Assembly (NCBI GenBank): GCA_964385175.1 | Contig: CAYLNL010000002.1 | Coordinates: 62,001-126,000, forward strand | Length of the DNA stretch: 64,000 nt | Direction of reading: 5' to 3' | DNA from: CAYLNL01 sp964385175 | Lineage (GTDB): Bacteria > Bacteroidota > Bacteroidia > Flavobacteriales > Flavobacteriaceae | Part shown: positions 17,726 through 25,537 of the stretch, in pieces | Layout: each line of letters starts with the position of its first letter | Numbering within the stretch: position 1 is the first letter of the stretch | Program-made: the position numbers and the translations under genes | The notes under the pieces: generated by a model | What the model was told of the DNA's origin: nothing | The model's database searches: none | What the model saw: the letters and a program-made list of their open reading frames with translations, nothing else

Positions 17726-18219
17726 AGATTTTTATTCCTAATGGTAGAAACAGCCACTCCAAAATGCTCATCCATGGTTATACCACTATGTAATTGCATG
17801 ACGCCTATTTTAATAATAGCCAGGTGATGCACAGTATGCTCTATATTATAGAGCAACTCTCGTAGAAAAGTAGTTTCTAATTGCATGGATATATCTTCTG
17901 TAAGAGAATAATTTACGCGAAGCTGCAAAGGAAAATCGGCAGTATTATTTACTACAGAGCTCACTATATCATCAATAGCTACCATACATTTGGCAGTATT
18001 TGTTTCTAATTCTGCATTGCGTTTGCGGGCATCATAATCTACCAACCCGGCTGCCGAAGCAGCCAGTAAACACTGGTAAAATTCAATAATGTGGCGCACG
18101 TGCATTCCTATAGTGGAGTAGCTTAAAACCGGCAATTTTTCTGCGAACTGGGCATCAGAAACTTGAAACAAAACCCCCTTCAGTTGTTCTAAATGAGTGG
18201 CAACCGTTTGCTTAATCAT
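17713..18219 (-). CDS. DinB-like metal-dependent protein
   Basis: A 168-residue four-helix-bundle protein of the DinB/YfiT superfamily. The three-histidine metal site is visible: H43 in GMHVRHIIEF, and H128 with H132 in YNIEHTVHHLAII. Relatives are thiol-dependent hydrolases or transferases (for example bacillithiol or mycothiol S-transferases); the substrate here is unknown. It is first in the 18.2-15.6 kb run, overlapping the NRDE gene by 13 bases. No promoter of the TAnnTTTG type stood out upstream. Confidence 0.82.
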   Translation of the reverse strand: MIKQTVATHLEQLKGVLFQVSDAQFAEKLPVLSYSTIGMHVRHIIEFYQCLLAASAAGLVDYDARKRNAELETNTAKCMVAIDDIVSSVVNNTADFPLQLRVNYSLTEDISMQLETTFLRELLYNIEHTVHHLAIIKIGVMQLHSGITMDEHFGVAVSTIRNKNLCAQ

Positions 18220-18331
18220 ACGTTAGTAGCTTTGAAATAATAAGAAACGCTTTTTCAATAAAAAATGAAAGGGTCAAATTTAGAAAATAAAACAGGCGCT
18301 TGAGCAAACGTTTCTAAAAAAATCATTTCAT

Positions 18332-18976
18332 TTATAATTTAGCAGCTTCATTAGCTATTATACCAGATAAATCGTAGCCCGAAAATTTTTTAAGATAATA
18401 CCTCACAGATGCCCCGTTGGCATCTGTAAAAGTCCGCACTCCTTTAGAATAAAAATAGCGTTTCACATTTTCCACCCCTGCCAGGTGAGCGGCAGCCAGT
18501 ATGCCAGATTCTGTTATCCTAATCCCATTCAGGTAAGTATGGTCAAATCGTTCAATATAGGCACTTAATATTCCCTTATTTCGTTCCAGGCTTGTCATAA
18601 AAACCCGCTCCTGTATTTCCGGGTTTTGCAAGAAAAAATCTATATCATGCACCCCAAGACTTTTCAATGTGGAGATGCCAAACTGGTATTTTCCCAAATA
18701 CCCAAAACGATTAACCGCACCATAATTTCCCTTCGATTCTTTAAACCCCAACGCTTCTTTAAAACCATTGAAAGACCGCCCCACAAAAGGAGGAAATGCA
18801 ATAGTAAAAAACTCATCTTCCGGTAATACAGTTTGGTAAACAGGTTCTTGTATCACATACTTTGGGTGAATTTTTACAGGGCTGCCAGCGGTGGTAAAAA
18901 CAATTATAAGAGCTACTGGGAGCAATAACCATAGCCAACTTTCCTTATAATAGACTTTCAAACGGCGCATAAACAT
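18332..18976 (-). CDS. Exported lysozyme/transglycosylase-like protein
   Basis: A 214-residue protein with an N-terminal membrane anchor or signal (about residues 13-31, WLWLLLPVALIIVFTTA) followed by an extracytoplasmic domain. The stretch GFKESKGNYGAVN..GYLGKYQFG places E80 as the likely general acid in an E-S-x-G context of lysozyme-like (SLT) folds, and the AAHLAGVENVKRYF segment is also seen in such proteins. It is probably a peptidoglycan-cleaving or -binding enzyme. Its stop lies 112 bases from the DinB-like start, so it is likely a separate unit. The exact subfamily is uncertain. Confidence 0.65.
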   Translation of the reverse strand: MFMRRLKVYYKESWLWLLLPVALIIVFTTAGSPVKIHPKYVIQEPVYQTVLPEDEFFTIAFPPFVGRSFNGFKEALGFKESKGNYGAVNRFGYLGKYQFGISTLKSLGVHDIDFFLQNPEIQERVFMTSLERNKGILSAYIERFDHTYLNGIRITESGILAAAHLAGVENVKRYFYSKGVRTFTDANGASVRYYLKKFSGYDLSGIIANEAAKL

Positions 18977-19083
18977 TCAGGTCGTTCTTTTTATGATGAA
19001 AGTAACCGGGGCGAAGATAGGACAAAATTATGTAAAAAAGAAAAAACAGCGCTTCCCATGGCTGTTACCCCAATTAACAATCT

Positions 19084-19728
19084 TTAATTTTTATCTTCCA
19101 GCAATGGCACAAAACGAAATTCTCCTAATTCCTGTTTTTCAAATTCTTTCTCAGACTTCCGTATAATCAAAGTCATTTTTTGGTGCGTTTTTCCCACCGG
19201 AATCACTAGTCTTCCGCCTATTTTTAGTTGGTTTAATAAGGCTTTGGGAATATATGGCGCCCCTGCCGTAACAATAATACCGTTATAGGGAGCTGCTTCG
19301 GGATAGCCTTTATAACCATCTCCAAAGATGAGTTTTTTAGGAAAATACCCCAATTTGGGCAAGAAAAGCTTCGCTTTCTGATATAATTCCCGTTGTCGCT
19401 CCACAGAATATACCACCGCCCCTAACTCTAATAAAACGGCTGTTTGGTAGCCGCTGCCTGTGCCAATTTCCAGTACGCTATCTCCTTTCTTAACCGCTAA
19501 CAATTCTGTTTGAAAAGCCACCGTATATGGTTGCGAAATAGTTTGGTCGGCGGCTATAGGAAAAGGTTTATCCTCGTAAGCATGCTCTTCAAAGCTGCTA
19601 TCCATAAACAGGTGGCGCGGTATTTTCCGTATCGCCTCTAAAACATTATTATCTGTAATGCCCTTAGAAGCTACTGTTTCCGCTAACTTCCTGCGCATAC
19701 CACTGTGTTTTGAGGTATCTCGCAACAT
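19084..19728 (-). CDS. pcm: Protein-L-isoaspartate O-methyltransferase
   Basis: Repairs isoaspartyl residues in aged proteins with SAM. The 214-residue product has the Pcm-specific ADQTISQPYTVAFQTELL motif and SAM-binding VLEIGTGSGYQTAVLLELG, with IIVTAGAPYIPKALLNQLK after it. Length is usual. It is a single gene, divergent from the Gfo/Idh oxidoreductase at 19839, with the pair sharing a 110-base spacer that holds a TATTTTTG box for the rightward gene. Confidence 0.94.
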   Translation of the reverse strand: MLRDTSKHSGMRRKLAETVASKGITDNNVLEAIRKIPRHLFMDSSFEEHAYEDKPFPIAADQTISQPYTVAFQTELLAVKKGDSVLEIGTGSGYQTAVLLELGAVVYSVERQRELYQKAKLFLPKLGYFPKKLIFGDGYKGYPEAAPYNGIIVTAGAPYIPKALLNQLKIGGRLVIPVGKTHQKMTLIIRKSEKEFEKQELGEFRFVPLLEDKN

Positions 19729-19838
19729 ACTCTTTTCGCTTTCTCACAAAGGTATAAAATAACCCGCTTACAAGAAGGTTTTGAGAGGCATGTAAAAAAG
19801 AATTACAGAATAATTATTTTTGTTGAAAATATTCACCT

Positions 19839-20825
19839 ATGCTAAGAGCAGGCGTTTTAGGAGCCGGCCACCTGGGGAAAATTCACCTTCGGTTGCTGCA
19901 ACAATCGAGCCTATACCAATTAATAGGGTTTTATGACCCTAATCCTGAACATGCGCAGGAAGCCGTTGGCGAAGGTGGCTATACTTGTTTCCCGGATATG
20001 GAGGCGTTGATAGACGAAGTAGATGTAGTGGTGGTGGTAACACCTACACTGTCTCATTTTCACTGCGCCCGCAACGCTATTTTAAAAGGGAAGCATGTTT
20101 TTATAGAAAAACCTATCGCCAATACGGTAACTGAAGCAGAAGAACTTATTAGCTTGGCAAAAAAACAAGGAGTAAAAGGAACGGTTGGGCATGTGGAGCG
20201 GTTTAACCCTGCCTTTTTAGCGGTAAAAGACCAGGTAGAGCATCCTTTATTCATTGAAACGCATCGGCTGGCGGAGTTTAACCCCAGGGGAACGGATGTG
20301 CCAGTAGTGCTGGATTTAATGATTCACGATATAGACATTATCCTCAGTTTAGTAAAAGCAGACATTCAACGAATAGACGCCAGCGGCGTAGCGGTTCTAA
20401 GTCGTTCTCCAGACATTGCCAACGTGCGGATAGCGTTTACCAACGGATGTGTAGCCAACCTTACAGCAAGTCGCATTTCATTGAAAAATATGCGAAAATC
20501 GCGCTTCTTTCAACGCAATACCTATATTTCAATAGACTTCCTGGATAAAAAAGTAGAGGTGGTGAAAATGAAAAACGCCCCCGAAAACCCCGATGAATTT
20601 GCCCTGGTTCTTCAAAATGCAGAAGGTGAAAAAAAGCAACTCTACTTTGAGCATCCTAAAATAATACCTGGTAACGCTATTTTAAGCGAACTGGAAACCT
20701 TTGCAGAAGCCATTAAAAATAACCGCGAGCCGGTAGTAACCCTTCAGCAAGGAGCCGAAGCCTTGCGAGTAGCCTCAGAAATTGTAACCATACTTCAATC
20801 CCAATTAAAATCACTCGAAAAATGA
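19839..20825 (+). CDS. Gfo/Idh/MocA-family NAD(P)-dependent oxidoreductase
   Basis: A 328-residue two-domain dehydrogenase: N-terminal Rossmann fold with VLGAGHLGKIHLRLL and the EKP motif (HVFIEKPIANTVTEAEELI), then the C-terminal alpha/beta domain (GHVERFNPAFLAV, DLMIHDIDIILSL). Members oxidise sugars or inositols; this form with HVERFNPA is common in Bacteroidota next to hbd, but its substrate is not known to me. A TATTTTTG -7 box (19815-19822) lies 16 bases before the ATG. Its stop overlaps the hbd start as ATGA, so the two are co-translated. Confidence 0.88.
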   Translation: MLRAGVLGAGHLGKIHLRLLQQSSLYQLIGFYDPNPEHAQEAVGEGGYTCFPDMEALIDEVDVVVVVTPTLSHFHCARNAILKGKHVFIEKPIANTVTEAEELISLAKKQGVKGTVGHVERFNPAFLAVKDQVEHPLFIETHRLAEFNPRGTDVPVVLDLMIHDIDIILSLVKADIQRIDASGVAVLSRSPDIANVRIAFTNGCVANLTASRISLKNMRKSRFFQRNTYISIDFLDKKVEVVKMKNAPENPDEFALVLQNAEGEKKQLYFEHPKIIPGNAILSELETFAEAIKNNREPVVTLQQGAEALRVASEIVTILQSQLKSLEK

Positions 20826-21712
20826 ACCGAATAGCTGTAATAGGAGCCGGCACTATGGGAAATGGAATTGCACACACCTTTGCCCAGTTTGGGTATGAGG
20901 TGGCGCTCATAGACATTTCAGAAAAAGCGTTGGCAAAAGGGATGGAAACTATCTCTAAAAATTTAGACCGCATGGTGGTAAAGGGAATCCTTTCTGAAAC
21001 CGACAAAACCCAGACGCTGCAACGCATTGCCACCCACACTGCACTGAAAAAAGGAGTAGAAGGGGCAAATTTGGTGGTAGAGGCCGCCAGTGAAAATAAA
21101 GAACTCAAACAAAACCTTTTTACACAGTTGAGCGAGTACTGTGCGGCAGAGACCATCCTTGCCAGTAATACCTCTTCTATTTCTATCACCGCCATCGCCT
21201 CTGTTACTGCCCACCCGGAGCGCGTCATTGGTATGCACTTTATGAACCCTGTGCCGCTGATGAAGCTGGTAGAGGTAATTCGCGGTTATAACACCAGCGA
21301 TGCTGTTACCGAAACGGTGATGAACCTCTCCCAAAAACTAAATAAAATACCGGTAGAAGTGCAAGACTATCCCGGCTTTGTATCTAACAGGATACTGATG
21401 CCCATGATAAATGAAGCTATTGAAACTCTTTACAACAGGGTTGCCGGCGTTATAGAAATAGATGCCGTAATGAAATTAGGCATGGCGCACCCTATGGGGC
21501 CTTTGCAATTAGCCGATTTTATAGGGTTAGATGTATGCCTTTCTATTTTAAATGTACTATACAACGGATTCAAAAATCCTAAATATGCTCCCTGCCCTTT
21601 ATTGGTCAACATGGTAGCCGCCGGTAAATGGGGTGTAAAATCGGGCGAAGGTTTTTATGACTATTCCCAGGGAAATAAAGCAGAAAAAGTAGCCCGGCAA
21701 TTTTTGAAATAA
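20822..21712 (+). CDS. hbd: 3-hydroxybutyryl-CoA dehydrogenase
   Basis: NAD(P)-dependent oxidation or reduction of 3-hydroxyacyl-CoA/acetoacetyl-CoA. The 296-residue enzyme has IAVIGAGTMGNGIAHTFAQF at the N terminus, the conserved ASNTSSISITAIA, catalytic H in GMHFMNPVPLMKLVEVI, and DYPGFVSNRILMPMINEA leading into the helical C-terminal domain with HPMGPLQLADFIGLD. The length fits single-function Hbd/PaaH enzymes rather than the large beta-oxidation fusion. It may work with EtfA (23.8 kb) and methylmalonyl-CoA epimerase in acyl-CoA metabolism, though these are separate units. Confidence 0.93.
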   Translation: MNRIAVIGAGTMGNGIAHTFAQFGYEVALIDISEKALAKGMETISKNLDRMVVKGILSETDKTQTLQRIATHTALKKGVEGANLVVEAASENKELKQNLFTQLSEYCAAETILASNTSSISITAIASVTAHPERVIGMHFMNPVPLMKLVEVIRGYNTSDAVTETVMNLSQKLNKIPVEVQDYPGFVSNRILMPMINEAIETLYNRVAGVIEIDAVMKLGMAHPMGPLQLADFIGLDVCLSILNVLYNGFKNPKYAPCPLLVNMVAAGKWGVKSGEGFYDYSQGNKAEKVARQFLK

Positions 21713-21865
21713 ATGGGTTAGAAATATATTTCTAATCATTCCATAAGAAAAAACCTAATTAACCCACCAGGATTAAATGTAGTGCCGATATTCCTTATTT
21801 TTGCCTTAAAAACCTCTCATGAACGTTTTGTGCGTGCTCTTTCATAACCTATTAGAACAACCTGT

Positions 21866-23098
21866 ATGGCAACCGTAATTCCTTTTGCTGCGGTGAGACC
21901 CGCAGCTCAAAAGGCAAGCCAGGTGGTTTCACGTCCCTACGAACAATATACTGCCGAAGAAATAGAAAAACAACTTCGCACCAACCCGTATTCTTTTTTA
22001 CACGTTATTCATCCGGGCTATCCCGTAGTCTATCCTTCCACAGGTGAAGAACGCTATGCAACCGTGCGAAACAATTATCTTGCCTATATACAAAACCGCA
22101 TCTTTATAAAAGATGTCCAGTCGGCCTATTATATTTATAAAATCACCAGCGAAGACCAAACCGTTTGTGGTATCATTGGCGCCGTGAGCACAGAAGACTA
22201 TACAAACAAGATAGTGCGAAAACACGAAGACACCCTTCAGAAACGAGAACAACTTTTTAAAAACTATTTAAGCGCTGTACGTTTTAATGCTGAGCCGGTT
22301 TTACTCATGTATCCTGATAATGCCCATATTGAAGATATTATGGCAACCTGTATGATAAGTGCTCCTGAAACCGAATTTACAGACGATTTGGGCAGAAAAC
22401 ATCAGCTCTGGAAATGTACTGAGCCCCAGGCTCTTAGCCGCCTTCAGAATGAATTTTATGCCATGCCCGCCGTCTATATTGCAGACGGGCACCATCGCAC
22501 AGCATCCTCCTGGCTGCTCGCCGAAGAAACAAAAAACCTCTCTGGCTCTAATAATGATAAACATCCCGCCGGGTTTTTTATGAGCTATCTCGTTCCCGAA
22601 TCCCAGCTAAAACTCTATGAATTTAACCGCCTCGTAAAAGATTTGAACGGGCTATCAAAAGAAACATTCTTAGAAAAACTACAAACAACTTACCATATAG
22701 AAAACGCCGGTAAAGAAATCTATAAACCTGTAGAAAAACACCAGTTCAGCATGTACTTAGACGGAACATTCTACCGGCTGCAACTACACCAGGACTATTC
22801 TTTTACCAATGCACTGACCCGTTTAGACCCATACATTCTCTACGTTACCCTGCTCAGACCTATATTGGGAATAACCGATTTGCGCAACGACAAGCGATTA
22901 GAATATACCTCCGGGAAGGATAGCCTTGCCCGGGTGAAAAAACTTGTTGATGAAGGGCTTTTTGCAGTAGGGTTTGGCTTAACTCCTGTTACGGCGGCGG
23001 AGCTCAAAGAAGTAGCTGACGCTGGTTTGCAAATGCCTCCCAAAAGCACCTACATAACCCCCAAACTGTTAAGCGGGTTAACTATTTATGAATTTTAA
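21866..23098 (+). CDS. DUF1015 family protein
   Basis: A 410-residue cytoplasmic protein of DUF1015, with the family signatures at the N terminus (PFAAVRP, SRPYEQYTAEEI), YFVYRIT-like YYIYKITSEDQTVCGIIG, HEDTLQKRE and the ADGHHRTASSW core near residue 210. The His-rich core suggests a metal-dependent phosphatase or kinase-like function, but none is established to my knowledge; the family is often found by serine biosynthesis genes. It is followed after 15 bases by the PLP protein. A TATTTTTG box at 21796-21803 and a 19-codon upstream frame (21819-21878) that overlaps the start are present. Confidence 0.88.
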   Translation: MATVIPFAAVRPAAQKASQVVSRPYEQYTAEEIEKQLRTNPYSFLHVIHPGYPVVYPSTGEERYATVRNNYLAYIQNRIFIKDVQSAYYIYKITSEDQTVCGIIGAVSTEDYTNKIVRKHEDTLQKREQLFKNYLSAVRFNAEPVLLMYPDNAHIEDIMATCMISAPETEFTDDLGRKHQLWKCTEPQALSRLQNEFYAMPAVYIADGHHRTASSWLLAEETKNLSGSNNDKHPAGFFMSYLVPESQLKLYEFNRLVKDLNGLSKETFLEKLQTTYHIENAGKEIYKPVEKHQFSMYLDGTFYRLQLHQDYSFTNALTRLDPYILYVTLLRPILGITDLRNDKRLEYTSGKDSLARVKKLVDEGLFAVGFGLTPVTAAELKEVADAGLQMPPKSTYITPKLLSGLTIYEF

Positions 23099-23113
23099 TT
23101 AGTTTCACAGGAA

Positions 23114-23785
23114 ATGGGCGCTATGAGCAACACAGAAAACCTCACCCGCATACAAAACCAACTGCCCCAAAATGTAACCCTGGTAGCCGTTTCTAAAACC
23201 AGGTCAGTAACCGAAATTATGGAGATTTACAACGCAGGGCAACGGATTTTTGGCGAAAATAAAGTCCAGGAAATGACCGAAAAATGGCGACAACTCCCCA
23301 AAGACATCCAGTGGCACCACATTGGGCATGTGCAGCGCAACAAGATAAAATACATGGCGCCCTATGTAACTTTACTACACGGAATAGACAGCCTGGCTAT
23401 CTTAGAGGAGGTAGATAGGCAAGCCGCCAAACATCACCGCCGCATTAACTGCCTGCTCCAGGTGAGAATTGCGCAAGAAGAAACCAAATTTGGCATGACT
23501 AAAGAAGAAACACTCGCTCTTCTCGCCTCAGATAGCTACAAAAATATGCAACATGCTTCCATAGTTGGTCTCATGGGAATGGCGAGTTTTACCGAAGACA
23601 CCCTCCAGATTAAAAGAGAATTTTTATTTTTGAAGGCGCTATATGACCAAATAACCTCCTCGTCTCTTGCAGACAACCAATTCCGTATCTTGTCTATGGG
23701 AATGAGTGGCGATTACCAAATAGCTATAGCCTGCGGGAGTACCATGGTACGGATAGGAAGTAGTATTTTTGGCGCACGAACCTGA
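23114..23785 (+). CDS. YggS/PLPBP-family pyridoxal-phosphate protein
   Basis: PLP-binding homeostasis protein, a single-domain alanine-racemase-like barrel without clear catalysis. The PLP lysine is K28 in VTLVAVSKTRSVTEIMEIY; GENKVQEMTEKW, WHHIGHVQRNKIKYM and GMSGDYQIAIACGSTMVRIGSSIFG are the standard remaining motifs. Starts at 23114 or 23123 are both plausible. At 223 residues it is normal in length. It lies directly behind the DUF1015 gene and is probably co-transcribed with it. Confidence 0.93.
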   Translation: MGAMSNTENLTRIQNQLPQNVTLVAVSKTRSVTEIMEIYNAGQRIFGENKVQEMTEKWRQLPKDIQWHHIGHVQRNKIKYMAPYVTLLHGIDSLAILEEVDRQAAKHHRRINCLLQVRIAQEETKFGMTKEETLALLASDSYKNMQHASIVGLMGMASFTEDTLQIKREFLFLKALYDQITSSSLADNQFRILSMGMSGDYQIAIACGSTMVRIGSSIFGART

Positions 23786-23845
23786 ACAAATTATGAATTA
23801 TATTCATCATACAATATTCCATAACCCCACTAAATACCCCATTCT

Positions 23846-24814
23846 ATGCCTGTTTTAGTATATGCCGAAACGGAAAACGGAAATTTTCGCAAAACCGCTT
23901 TCGAAACACTCTCTTATGCAAGGTCTCTCGCCAATGAACTGTCCACCACCGTAACCGCGGTTGCCTTGAATGCAATCCAGGCAAATTTATTAGCCAACTA
24001 TGGGGCAGATAAAATTCTTCAGGTAACCGAGCCCCGGTTACAGCAATTTCACTTAGGCGCCTGCGCCCGCCTGTTGCAACAAGCCATTCAAAAAGAAAAC
24101 GCCCAGCTAATAGTACTTAGTTCCAGCGTCAACGCAAAATACATAGCCCCCCTGTTAGCAATTTACACAGAAGCCGCCTATACCCCCAATGTAATAGGCT
24201 TGCCACAAAACCTCCAGCCGCTTCGGGTAAAACAAACTGCCTATAGCAACAAAGCCTTTAGTATTACTGAAATTCGCAGCGAACGGGCGATAATTGGTAT
24301 TGCAAAAAACTCATTCGGGCTAAAAGAATCCCCTGTAGAAACTACTTTAGAAACCTTTACTCCCAATTGGGATAAAGCAGATTTTGATGTCCCCATACAG
24401 CGTACAGAAGCTGTAAAAGGCGCTATAACCATTGCCGATGCTGAGATTGTAGTATCGGGAGGCAGAGGTTTAAAGGGCCCTGAGAATTGGGGTATGATAG
24501 AAGAATTAGCCCATGTACTGGGGGCAGCTACTGCCTGTTCCAAACCCGTTTCAGATTTGGGCTGGCGCCCGCACAGCGAGCATGTGGGACAAACCGGTAA
24601 ACCGGTAGCCTGCAATCTCTACATCGCCATAGGTATATCTGGAGCCATACAACATTTAGCCGGCGTAAACGCTTCTAAGATAAAAGTAGTTATCAACTCA
24701 GACCCCGACGCCCCTTTTTTCAAAGCCGCCGATTATGGTGTGGTAGGAAATGCTTTTGAGGTAGTTCCCAAACTCATTGAAAAATTAAAAGAATTTAAAG
24801 CAAAGCATACATAA
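23846..24814 (+). CDS. etfA: Electron transfer flavoprotein alpha subunit
   Basis: FAD-binding subunit of the ETF heterodimer that carries electrons from acyl-CoA dehydrogenases to the respiratory chain. The C-terminal FAD domain is classical: IVVSGGRGLKGPENWGMIEE, CSKPVSDLGWRPHSEHVGQT, then YIAIGISGAIQHLAGVN and VINSDPDAPFFKAADYGVVG. The N-terminal domain (about residues 1-190) is the usual variable Rossmann-like region. Length 322 is typical. Usually etfB lies directly upstream, but here that position is held by the PLP protein, and no etfB was found anywhere in the window. Confidence 0.96.
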   Translation: MPVLVYAETENGNFRKTAFETLSYARSLANELSTTVTAVALNAIQANLLANYGADKILQVTEPRLQQFHLGACARLLQQAIQKENAQLIVLSSSVNAKYIAPLLAIYTEAAYTPNVIGLPQNLQPLRVKQTAYSNKAFSITEIRSERAIIGIAKNSFGLKESPVETTLETFTPNWDKADFDVPIQRTEAVKGAITIADAEIVVSGGRGLKGPENWGMIEELAHVLGAATACSKPVSDLGWRPHSEHVGQTGKPVACNLYIAIGISGAIQHLAGVNASKIKVVINSDPDAPFFKAADYGVVGNAFEVVPKLIEKLKEFKAKHT

Positions 24815-24901
24815 TTTTAGTAACTTGTACCCCCAAAGAGCCACGCGAACCCAGGCACTTCTGTTGCTTTGTTTATCCCGGGCGTTTATGCAGTCTTCAC
24901 C

Positions 24902-25519
24902 ATGAGTTTAGTGAGATTAACAATTAAAGGAATATCCTACAGCCAAACCCAAAACGGGGCGTATGCCCTCATTCTCAACGAGGTCGAGGGAGAACGCAAA
25001 CTACCCATTATCATTGGCGCTTTCGAAGCCCAGTCCATTGCCATTGCTATGGAAAAAGAAATAAAAGCTCCCCGCCCACTTACCCATGACCTCTTTAAAA
25101 GCTTTGCAGACCGGTTCGACATAGTTATAAAACAAGTAATCATCCATAAGTTAGTAGATGGCGTTTTTTATTCCAGCATTATTTGCGAACGAGATAAAAT
25201 AGAAGAAATTATAGATGCCCGTACCAGCGATGCTATAGCCTTAGCCCTGCGGTTCAATGCCCCCATTTTCACCTATAAAAATATCCTGGACAAGGCCGGT
25301 ATTTACCTAAAAGTAGCTCCTAAAGAAGACGCCACAACCCGTATTACGGAAGAAATACTATCAGAAGAAACCCATCCGCCGGCAGCGGCAGAATCCTATA
25401 AAACCCATTCCCTTGAAGAACTTCATGCCCTTCTTGATGATGCCGTGAAGGATGAAGATTATGAAAAGGCCGCCAAGATACGAGACGAAATATCCCGAAG
25501 GGAGGGAGAACAAAAATAG
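24902..25519 (+). CDS. Bifunctional nuclease (DUF151) with UVR domain
   Basis: A 205-residue protein of the BFN family. The DUF151 domain covers about residues 1-135 (MSLVRLTIKGISYSQTQNGA, KLPIIIGAFEAQSIAIAMEK, ARTSDAIALALRFNAPIF). A short C-terminal UVR (UvrB/UvrC-like) helical hairpin follows (LHALLDDAVKDEDYEKAAKI). Plant relatives cleave RNA and DNA; the bacterial role is open. I use the ATG at 24902, which gives the standard family start, over an upstream start that adds 11 unrelated residues. It sits between etfA and the nucleoside transporter, an order I recall from other Flavobacteriia. Confidence 0.9.
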   Translation: MSLVRLTIKGISYSQTQNGAYALILNEVEGERKLPIIIGAFEAQSIAIAMEKEIKAPRPLTHDLFKSFADRFDIVIKQVIIHKLVDGVFYSSIICERDKIEEIIDARTSDAIALALRFNAPIFTYKNILDKAGIYLKVAPKEDATTRITEEILSEETHPPAAAESYKTHSLEELHALLDDAVKDEDYEKAAKIRDEISRREGEQK

Positions 25520-25537
25520 CTAACCAGCTCTCATTAT

